Source: Acanthosepion esculentum (taxonomy: Eukaryota; Mollusca; Cephalopoda; Sepiida; Sepiidae). Taken from it: 64,000 nucleotides of DNA. A program made the position numbers and the translations under genes. Below the pieces are notes generated by a model that was not told the origin of the DNA, ran no database searches, and saw only the letters and a program-made list of their open reading frames with translations. The stretch covers positions 78,483,256 to 78,547,255 of the forward strand of contig OZ038510.1 in NCBI GenBank assembly GCA_964036315.1, given 5' to 3'. Shown in pieces: positions 55,160-64,000 of this stretch. The number at the start of each line of letters is the position of its first letter. Positions within the stretch are counted from its first letter, which is position 1.

Positions 55160-55345
55160 TTTCAATCTTTGGAAGTAAAGTCTGATGATCCGCGGTCCTT
55201 TAAAAGGGCTGTGGTGAAATAATTTATTATATGGAACCTTAAAGTGGTCTGTTTTTATTTAAATTATTAGCTCTGATTTACATTGAGCTCTCTGGATTTT
55301 ATCCTCCTTGGGTCTACCCATACGGATTACCTAGTTTTTCGTAAA
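55160..55345 (+). mobile_element. Hammerhead module, long-stem type
   Basis: The region downstream of the ribozyme (CCTTAAAGTGGTCTG, GATTTACATTGAGCTC, TACCCATACGGATTACCTAG) matches 39440-39540. The module ends in (TA)n at 55351. Confidence 0.65.
55182..55231 (+). ncRNA. Hammerhead ribozyme candidate with 10-bp stem II
   Basis: CTGATGA (55182-55188), a stem II of ten pairs (four of them G-U) closed by a 5-nt loop (55189-55215), GAAA (55216-55219), stem III ATAA/TTAT with a 4-nt loop, and A17 at 55231. Stem I next to the core is weak. A distal CTTTGG/CCTTAAAG pairing is possible. Confidence 0.55.
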
Positions 55346-55350
<5 letters not shown>

Positions 55351-55404
<54 letters not shown>

Positions 55405-55567
55405 TGGACATAGAAGTCAACACTGTCTGTCAGCGACAGTCTGTTTCATGCTAGTGCAATCGTCAGGCAGTGTTGACTTCTATGTTCACTTTTATATTTA
55501 CACACGCTCTATCCCTGATATTGAGCACTTTATCCCATAAATATAGCACACTTTAAGACTATATTTC

Positions 55568-55608
<41 letters not shown>
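55351..55608. repeat. (TA)n tracts around a minus-strand hammerhead module
   Basis: TA tracts lie at 55351-55400 and 55570-55608. The inverted arms AAAGTGGACATAGAAGTCAA / TTGACTTCTATGTTCACTTT flank the ribozyme. The leader (GCTCTATCCCTGATATTGAG) lies at 55505-55530. Confidence 0.9.
55416..55477 (-). ncRNA. Hammerhead ribozyme, structurally complete
   Basis: On the minus strand stem I has GUCAACACU pairing with AGUGUUGAC plus GC/GC at the core, with an asymmetric internal loop of about 8 nt. CUGACGA (complement of 55460-55466), stem II UUGC/GCAU with an ACUA loop and a U-U at its base, and GAAA follow. Stem III is ACA/UGU with a GAC loop, and C17 (complement of 55435) precedes the cut. Stem I can be extended to over 20 pairs by the outer arms. 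Confidence 0.8.
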
Positions 55609-55609
<1 letters not shown>

Positions 55610-55612
<3 letters not shown>

Positions 55613-55648
55613 AGTGTATGTATATAAATATAAATATATGTATATATT

Positions 55649-55709
<61 letters not shown>

Positions 55710-55740
55710 AATATATTATATATATTATTTATATATTATA
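55610..55740. repeat. (GT)n and TA-rich tract
   Basis: GT tract at 55649-55708, TA-rich on both sides. A module leader fragment (GCTCAATATCAGAGATAGAG) follows at 55765. Confidence 0.9.
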
Positions 55741-55789
55741 TGCGCGGTACACATTGGAAAGCGCTCAATATCAGAGATAGAGCTAACAT

Positions 55790-56775
55790 TGAATAATATA
55801 GACATATGTCTATTTATATCTATATTGATCCTTTCCAGTTGCCTAATCAGTTTCTTAATGTTAAAATGAAATTCATCAAGGAAGACCCTGTAGTTTTTTT
55901 TTCTACCTAAGTACTTTCGATCCCCTCCAAGATCATTCTCAGGTGTGAATTACAAAAACAAACTTATTGTAACTGTGATAAAATCTGCATTTCGTTGTGT
56001 TGGTGACTTTAAAATAAAAATACGCGTGAACGCGCACTTTTATAAATATTTTTAAATTTATATCAAAGCAACCAACCAACACTCAATAAAATTTATTACG
56101 GGTGTAGCAGCAAAGTTTTAAAATGCATTTGTAACATTTAATGCCATTTTCCATTCCGGTCAGCTCCCTTATATTAGGACGCTTGTTTTCCTACAATGGA
56201 TAAATTTAAAGTTTTAAAATAATTATGACAGAGCGCGTTGAGGCGGGGTATTTTTTGGAGGTGGGGGTTGTAATCATATTCACAAAGAAATGTGGATTTT
56301 ATCACAGTTACAATAAGTCTTTGTAATTTACCCTTGAGGATAGTAACAAAGCATCGGGTCAGCTCGATAAGAGACTCAGAGTTGGTTGTATGTGGTGCAG
56401 TAAGCACCAGGAGTTACGTCCCCTACCACAATTGGCTGTTGAGAGAAGACCTTCTACGAAGAGTAGGTGGCGCTGCCTATTTGCATATGAACGATTTGGG
56501 GCAGGTAGTAGCCAATAGTCAGCATAGGTCTGGAACTGGGAGAGCTATATAACATCAGTTTTTTTTTTTCTCAGTTGTGAGAGGCGCTCTAAAAGTGCTG
56601 ATGTTCGAAAACCAAACCAAACCAAACTAAACGAACACAAGGACGATCTCGGGAGAGATCGAAAGTACCTGCATTCCTTGATGATTTTCATATTAACATC
56701 AAGAAATTCATTACATAAGTAGACATAATATGTATATATTATTTAATGCAATATGTTTGTATGAATATATGCTAC

Positions 56776-56808
<33 letters not shown>

Positions 56809-57050
56809 AAAGCACACGAAAACAAACCAGACGAAATATTCCCCGCTTGTTTTATTTCAACATGCGTTTTCTTTTCATAATGCGACAAAAGAAAACTGCA
56901 CAATATGGATTTATTCTTTTCAAAACAATGACAATGCGACTTGGCCTTGCGAAAAATCTATAAACGCTTCGTGACTTGTTAGTCGAGCGAACAAATGGCG
57001 TCCTTAGGGAAAATTATTGTCTCTTTGTTCTTTTTTACTATAACATGCGT
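55790..57050. other. Mostly unassigned sequence
   Basis: Apart from two decayed hammerhead-like motifs (55915-55945 minus, 56645-56680 plus) and a TA/GT tract at 56775-56808, nothing is recognised. Short frames at 56174-56407 and 56292-56552 overlap on opposite strands and have no known domain. Confidence 0.45.
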
Positions 57051-57054
57051 TTAG

Positions 57055-60000
57055 ACATAATGTAAAAAATGATTGTGTATTTTGTTAAGTCCTTAATATA
57101 ATTAGGTTTTACCATGTGAGTCTTTAAATATATAAATATACTAGTTTACCCAGGCCGTCCAAAATGATGGCATATTTTGTTCAGTCCTTACTATTATTAG
57201 AAGGTTTTCACATGTGAGTCTTTAAATATATAAATATACTAGTTTACCCAGGCCGTCCAAAATGATGGCATATTTTGTTCAGTCCTTACTATTATTAGAA
57301 GGTTTTCACATGTGAGTCTTTAAATATATAAATATACTAGTTTACCCATGCCGTCCAAAATGATGGCATATTTTGTTCAGTCCTTACTATTATTAGAAGG
57401 TTTTCACATGTGAGTCTTTAAATATATAAATATACTAGTTTACCCAGGCCGTCCAAAATGATGGCATATTTTGTTCAGTCCTTACTATTATTAGAAGGTT
57501 TTCACATGTGAGTCTTTAAATATATAAATATACTAGTTTACCCAGGCCGTCCAAAATGATGGCATATTTTTTTCAGTCCTTGCTATTATTAGAAGGTTTT
57601 CACATGTGAGTCTTTAAATATACAAATATACTAGTTTACCCATGCCTTCCAAAATGATGGCATATTTTGTTCAGTCCTTGCTATTATTAGAAGGTTTTCA
57701 CATGTGAGTCTTTAAATATATAAATATACTAGTTTACCCATGCCGTCCAGAATGATGGCATATTTTGTTCAGTCCTTACTATTATTAGAAGGTTTTCACA
57801 TGTGAGTCTTTAAATATATAAATATACTAGTTTACCCATGCCGTCCAGAATGATGGCATATTTTGTTCAGTCCTTACTATTATTAGAAGGTTTTCACATG
57901 TGAGTCTTTAAATATATAAATATACTAGTTTACCCAGGCCGTCCAAAATGATGGCATATTTTGTTCAGTCCTTACTATTATTAGAAGGTTTTCACATGTG
58001 AGTCTTTAAATATATAAATATACTAGTTTACCCATGCCGTCCAAAATGATGGCATATTTTGTTCAGTCCTTACTATTATTAGAAGGTTTTCACATGTGAG
58101 TCTTTAAATATATAAATATACTAGTTTACCCATGCCGTCCAAAATGATGGCATATTTTGTTCAGTCCTTACTATTATTACAAGGTTTTCACATGTGAGTC
58201 TTTAAATATATAAATATACTAGTTTACCCATGCCGTCCAAAATGATGGTATATTTTGTTCAGTCCTTACTATTATTAGAAGGTTTTCACATGTGAGTCTT
58301 TAAATATATAAATATACTAGTTTACCCAGGCCGTCCAAAATGATGGCATATTTTGTTCAGTCCTTGCTATTATTAGAAGGTTTTAACATGTGAGTTTTTA
58401 AATATACAAATATACTAGTTTACCCATGCCTTCCAAAATGATGGCATATTTTGTTCAGTCCTTACTATTATTAGAAGGTTTTCACATGTGAGTCTTTAAA
58501 TATATAAATATACTAGTTTACCCAGGCCGTCCAAAATGATGGTATATTTTGTTCAATCCTTACTATTATTAGAAGGTTTTCACATGTGAGTTTTTAAATA
58601 TACAAATATACTAGTTTACCCATGCCGTCCAAAATGATGGCATATTTTGTTCAGTCCTTACTATTATTAGGTTTTCACATGTGAGTCTTTAAATATATAA
58701 ATATACTAGTTTACCCAGGCCGTCCAAAATGATGGCATATTTTGTTCAATCCTTACTATTATTAGAAGGTTTTCACATGTGAGTCTTTAAATATATAAAT
58801 ATACTAGTTTACCCAGGCCGTCCAAAATGATGGCATATTTTGTTCAGTCCTTACTATTATTAGAAGGTTTTCACATGGGATTTTTTAAATATACAAATAT
58901 AATAGTTTACCCATGCCGTCCAAAATGATGGCATATTTTGTTCAGTCCTTACTATTATTAGAAGGTTTTCACATGTGAGTCTTTAAATATATAAACATAC
59001 TAGTTTAGCCAGGCCGTCCAAAATGATGGCATATTTTGTTCAGTCCTTACTATTATTAGGTTTTCACATGTGAGTCTTTAAATATATAAATATACTAGTT
59101 TACCCATGCCGTCCAAAATGATGGCATATTTTGTTAAGTCCTTGCTATTATTAGAAGGTTTTCACATGTGAGTTTTTAAATATACAAATATACTAGTTTA
59201 CCCAGGCCGTCCAAAATGATGGCATATTTTGTTCAGTCCTTACTATTATTAGAAGGTTTTCACATGTGAGTCTTTAAATATATAAATATACTAGTTTACC
59301 CAGGCCGTCCAAAATGATGGTATATTTTGTTCAATCCTTACTATTATTAGAAGGTTTTCACATGTGAGTTTTTAAATATACAAATATACTAGTTTACCCA
59401 TGCCGTCCAAAATGATGGCATATTTTGTTCAGTCCTTACTATTATTAGGTTTTCACATGTGAGTCTTTAAATATATAAATATACTAGTTTACCCAGGCCG
59501 TCCAAAATGATGGCATATTTTGTTCAGTCCTTACTATTATTAGAAGGTTTTCACATGTGAGTCTTTAAATATATAAATATACTAGTTTACCCATGCCTTC
59601 CAAAATGATGGCATATTTTGTTCAGTCCTTACTATTATTAGAAGGTTTTCACATGTGAGTCTTTAAATATATAAATATACTAGTTTACCCAGGCCGTCCA
59701 AAATGATGGCATATTTTGTTTAGTCCTTACTATTATTAGAAGGTTTTCACAGTGAGTCTTTAAATATATAAATATACTAGTTTACCCAGGCCGTCCAAAA
59801 TGATGGCATATTTTGTTCAGTCCTTACTATTATTATAAGGTTTTCACATGTGAGTCTTTAAATATATAAATATACTAGTTTACCCATGCCTTCCAAAATG
59901 ATGGCATATTTTGTTCAGTCCTTACTATTATTAGAAGGTTTTCACATGTGAGTTTTTAAATATATAAATATACTAGTTTACCCAGGCCGTCCAAAATGAT

Positions 60001-60317
60001 GGCATATTTTGTTCAGTCCTTACTATTATTAGAAGGTTTTCACATGTGAGTCTTTAAATATATAAATATACTAGTTTACCCATGCCTTCCAAAATGATGG
60101 CATATTTTGTTTAGTCCTTACTATTATTAGAAGGTTTTCACATGTGAGTCTTTAAATATATAAATATACTAGTTTACCCAGGCCGTCCAAAATGATGGTA
60201 TATTTTGTTCAATCCTTACTATTATTAGAAGGTTTTCACATGTGTGTCTTTAAATATATAAATATACTAAGTTTCCCATGCTGTAAAAAATGAAGGCATA
60301 TTTTGGTAAGTCCTTGC
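57055..60317. repeat. 98-bp satellite array, about 33 units
   Basis: The unit contains CTAGTTTACCCAGGCCGTCC, AAAATGATGGCATATTTTG, TTACTATTATTAGAAGG and CACATGTGAGTCTTTAAATA. Units are mostly over 95 percent alike, with diverged units at both edges. Variants (CCATGCC, CTTCC, TACAAATA, a 3-bp deletion in TTAGAAGG) recur at multiples of the unit, giving higher-order periods of about 389 and 778 bp between 58380 and 59450. Confidence 0.95.
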
Positions 60318-60429
60318 TGGTAGTAGGATTCTTTCCGCCTATTGCTTCCCAGTCAACTTTGATATTCAAGAATTTAAATGAAATGTCAATCGTCATTTAT
60401 TAGAACTATCGTACTCATCTTTGTTGTTA

Positions 60430-60490
60430 ACATAACGTTTCGAACGTTGTGCCCTCCGGTCTTCGTTAGGTATATATTGATCTGGATAAC
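60430..60490 (-). mobile_element. Penelope-like fragment
   Basis: On the minus strand CTAACGAAGACCGGAGGGCA and GTTCGAAACGTTATG match the 18816/26676 element around its hammerhead-like core. Confidence 0.45.
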
Positions 60491-60659
60491 CTAGAGGTAA
60501 TTCTGAATTCGACCTTTCATTTAATCTCATGGAGTTAGTTTGTTATCTTTCCACTGTCCAATTCTAGTAATATCGTCTAATTATTATTTTTATTTAGTAC
60601 TGCTCAGTTATGCAAGCACACATTGCCCGACCCAGAGATTGAACTCACAACCCCTATGT

Positions 60660-61090
60660 CACAATAATTTTTAAATTGATTCAGTCTTTCTTATCAAATC
60701 GTGAAATAATTGTTGATCTGCATGGCCACTCTTCTAGATCCTTTTGTTCTCATGCAGGTGTCTCCAAGGGCTCTACCCTTGGTCCCATTTTGTTTTTAAT
60801 TTTCATTAACGAACTTCCTGATGACATCAGTGTCTATGCTGATGACACATCCACTTCTAACTCTGATCAGTTCGATAAGGTCAAATTGGTGGCTGATGTC
60901 ACAAACGACCTACAGTCTGTCGTTAACTGGGGCTTGTTAATTTTAACACATCTGAAACTAAACTGGTCTCTGTTAATTATCTGAGAGACTCCTTTCTGTG
61001 TTCTAGCAGTATGGTTGATGCTAACCTCTAAGAGTTGCGCCTCTTTGGGTTAACATTCTCGGTCGACATTTGAATCCATTGCTACGTCAG

Positions 61091-61128
<38 letters not shown>

Positions 61129-61810
61129 GAATCTATCTTACATTATAAGTCTACCATTCGTTCATGCTTAGAATATTACTCCTACATATGGTCCGGTGAC
61201 CCTGTTATTCACCTTGCGATACCTGATAAAATCCAAAAGAAGAATCAGCAATATTATTGGTCCTGATCTGGCGGCTCGGCTTCAGTCATTTTCCCACTGC
61301 CATATAGCTGCCTCCCTGTGCCTTTTTTATGAATACTTTCATGGTAATTGTACGGATGAGCTCTTCGCGTTGGGATCGAGATTTATAAATTTAAACGCAG
61401 TACTAGATTGGAAACAAGGTCTTATCAATTTGCAGTTGAATTGTATAGATGTAACCGTAAGTTCTATTCTAACAGTTTCTTTTCTCGCACTTACCACTTG
61501 TGGAACTTTCTTCTGACTCCATGATTTCCGGTCAACTTTGCCCTTCAAAAGATTTAAATACAATGTCAATCGTTGTATACTGTCTCCCTGGTTATTCTTC
61601 TGATATTCTCCCTCCTTCATAATGTTGTGTTTTCTAATTCTTTCACACCTAGTAATCCTTTGTGGCTTTACCGCCTTGCTTGGGGTGAATTTGATTAAAA
61701 GAAATCCCGTTTTTTATTGTTCTTTCTCCTTACTGTGTTTCTTTTATTCTTTCACACTCAGTAACCTATTGCGTCTTAGGGGCATTATTTTCTTGATTGG
61801 GGTGAAATAG
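60660..61810 (+). mobile_element. Jockey-like LINE remnant
   Basis: The frame at 60676-60984 encodes GVSKGSTLGPILFLIFINEL (RT motif B region) and VYADDTSTSNSD (motif C, YADD intact). Downstream pieces give RSCLEYYSYIWSGDP, ASLCLFYEYFHGNCTDEL and NSFFSRTYHLWNF. A (TC)n tract at 61092-61126 interrupts. The 3' UTR, with CACTCAGTAACCTATTGCGT and TTGGGGTGAAAT, is present about twice (61620-61700, 61740-61810). Confidence 0.85.
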
Positions 61811-62214
61811 ATAGTTTTAAGTATGTATCTGCTGATTATGCTCGCTCAATTACTTAGCAAAACAGAAATGGCAATAGCAGGAGATGTCAGTTAAGTGGTG
61901 CTTGGTCATTTAAGATCAGACGTGGCTGCATTTGCAATGCATTGACCGTCTTCATAACGATATAATCCAAAGTTTGGCCGATGTCCCGTGTAGCCATGAG
62001 CGCAGGTGATACATTAACGTGTCATTCATCTAGAGATATAGTCACGCAGATTGATTTGATTTTTATGGCTTATCAACCCTTTGTGAAACGGAATGTCAGA
62101 AGTTTTTCAAAAGAAAACGAAATCAACAAAAGGAATCAATAAAGATCAATATTTCCCAAGATTCTTCATAAATCCATTTAAATGAAAACCGCTAAAATTC
62201 TTTGAGAATGCCAA
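61811..62214. other. Unassigned sequence
   Basis: No recognisable feature. Confidence 0.5.
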
Positions 62215-64000
62215 ACCAAAATTTCATTTTTTCAAATTTCATGACTAATTTTTCTTCATTAAAATTTAAAGTTCGCCTTATTCTAGATATTCTACAAGTA
62301 TGCCTTGGAGTAAAAATAGTTGAGAAATACCGATATAGACAGCCCGCATTTTTAAATTATCAGTTCGTTACGAGACGTACAACTTTGGATGCCTTGAAGT
62401 AAAAATAGCTGAGAAATATCGATACAGACAGCCCGCATTTTTAAATTATCAGTTCGTTACGAGACGTACAACTTTGGATGCCTTGGAGTAAAAATAGCTG
62501 AGAAATATCGATACAGACAGCCCGCATTTTTAAATTATCAGTTCGTTACGAGACGTACAACTTTGGATGCCTTGGAGTAAAAATAGTTGAGAAATACCGA
62601 TATAGACAGCTCGCATTTTTAAATTATCAGTTCGTTACGAGACGTACAACTTTGGATGCCTTGGAGTAAAAATAGCTGAGAAATATCGATACAGACAGCC
62701 CGCATTTTTAAATTATCAGTTCGTTACGAGACGTACAACTTTGGATGCCTTGGAGTAAAAATAGCTGAGAAATATCGATACAGACAGCCCGCATTTTTAA
62801 ATTATCAGTTCGTTACGAGACGCACAACTTTGGATGCCTTGGAGTAAAAATAGCTGAGAAATATCGATACAGACAGCCCGCATTTTTAAATTATCAGTTC
62901 GTTACGAGACGTACACTTCGGATGCCTTGGAGTAAAAATAGCTGAGAAATATCGATACAGACAGCCCGCATTTTTAAATTATCAGTTCGTTACGAGACGT
63001 ACAACTTTGGATGCCTTGGAGTAAAAATAGCTGAGAAATATCGATACAGACAGCCCGCATTTTTAAATTATCAGTTCGTTACGAGACGTACAACTTTGGA
63101 TGCCTTGGAGTAAAAATAGCTGAGAAATATCGATACAGACAGCCCGCATTTTTAAATTATCAGTTCGTTACGAGACGTACAACTTTGGATGCCTTGGAGT
63201 AAAAATAGCTGAGAAATATCGATACAGACAGCCCGCATTTTTAAATTATCAATTCGTTACGAGACGTACAACTTTGGATGCCTTGGAGTAAAAATAGTTG
63301 AGAAATACCGATATAGACAGCTCGCATTTTTAAATTATCAGTTCGTTACGAGACGTACAACTTTGGATGCCTTGGAGTAAAAATAGCTGAGAAATATCGA
63401 TACAGACAGCCCGCATTTTTAAATTATCAGTTCGTTACGAGACGTACAACTTTGGATGCCTTGGAGTAAAAATAGCTGAGAAATATCGATACAGACAGCC
63501 CGCATTTTTAAATTATCAGTTCGTTACGAGACGTACAACTTTGGATGCCTTGGAGTAAAAATAGCTGAGAAATATCGATACAAACAGCCCGCATTTTTAA
63601 ATTATCAGTTCGTTACGAGACGTACACTTCGGATGCCTTGGAGTAAAAATAGCTGAGAAATATCGATACAGACAGCCCGCATTTTTAAATTATCAGTTCG
63701 TTACGAGACGTACAACTTTGGATGCCTTGGAGTAAAAATAGCTGAGAAATATCGATACAGACAGCCCGCATTTTTAAATTATTAGTTCGTTACGAGACGT
63801 ACAACTTTGGATGCCTTGGAGTAAAAATAGCTGAGAAATATCGATACAGACAGCCCGCATTTTTAAATTATCAGTTCGTTACGAGACGTACAACTTTGGA
63901 TGCCTTGGAGTAAAAATAGCTGAGAAATATCGATACAGACAGCCCGCATTTTTAAATTATCAGTTCGTTACGAGACGTACAACTTTGGATGCCTTGGAGT
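62215..64000. repeat. 89-bp satellite array, runs off the window
   Basis: About 20 units, each with GATGCCTTGGAGTAAAAATA, CTGAGAAATATCGATACAGA, CAGCCCGCATTTTTAAATTA and AGTTCGTTACGAGACGTAC. The first unit is diverged. The variant TTGAGAAATACC...CAGCTCGC recurs at 62587 and 63298, and ACACTTCGG at 62911 and 63622, a higher-order period of about 711 bp (8 units). Confidence 0.95.

Noticed and set aside
56500..56600. TATA box (GCTATATAAC) with downstream start, as a possible gene promoter
   Set aside because: A single TATA-like word in AT-rich DNA, with no open frame or splice signal downstream.
57055..64000. CRISPR-like regular repeats
   Set aside because: The units are contiguous with no unique spacers, and the context is eukaryotic. 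They are satellites.

Overview
The window looks like repeat-dominated intergenic DNA from a large animal genome. The best guess is a mollusc, most likely a coleoid cephalopod. That is inference from the mix of elements: several tRNA-derived SINE families, 5S rRNA-derived repeats, R4/Dong-like and Jockey/RTE-like LINE remnants, Tc1/mariner remnants, Penelope-type hammerhead ribozymes and dozens of long (TA)n, (GATA)n and (AAT)n tracts. I found no host protein-coding gene, rRNA gene or canonical tRNA gene. Every open frame longer than about 60 codons that I could interpret is a transposon remnant or a translated simple repeat.

Layout. 1-6500: 5S-derived repeats, a long compound microsatellite, a tRNA-type SINE, an internally deleted mariner, a LINE 3' end and a foldback element. 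6545-11815: a head-to-tail series of 5'-truncated R4/Dong-like LINE copies, each bounded by (AAT)n. One copy carries a minisatellite that grew inside its reading frame. 12355-17225: (GATA)n and (TA)n tracts enclosing two copies of a tRNA-like plus hammerhead element and two Tc1/mariner remnants. 17885-24880: LINE tails, SINEs, and a hAT-like element holding a trimer of a tRNA-like SINE. 24880-31330: palindromic (TA)n modules and a tRNA-derived SINE family with an internal minisatellite. 31440-33050: two more R4/Dong-like tails and an RTE-like LINE. 33870-41480: (GATA)n, hammerhead modules, palindromes and mariner remnants. 42598-45660: a LINE whose reverse transcriptase frame is interrupted by an Asp-codon minisatellite, followed by a 1.4 kb related array in opposite orientation. 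46100-56700: more SINEs, a mariner MITE, a LINE tail and hammerhead modules. 57055-60317: a 98-bp satellite. 60660-61810: a Jockey-like LINE remnant. 62215-64000: an 89-bp satellite that runs off the window.

The most unusual signal is a population of small elements embedded in (TA)n tracts that carry hammerhead ribozyme cores. At least four can be folded by hand into complete type I hammerheads with a 2-3 bp stem III and an H17 cleavage site: 16356-16404 minus, 35581-35623 plus, 52563-52620 plus and 55416-55477 minus. Several relatives occur as inverted pairs whose junction lies in or next to the catalytic core. Penelope-like elements and the schistosome SINE-like Sm-alpha repeats are known to carry hammerheads. 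The (TA)n-bounded inverted architecture and the tRNA-like promoter directly upstream of one ribozyme may not have been described. Pairings and repeat counts were worked out by eye and should be read as approximate.
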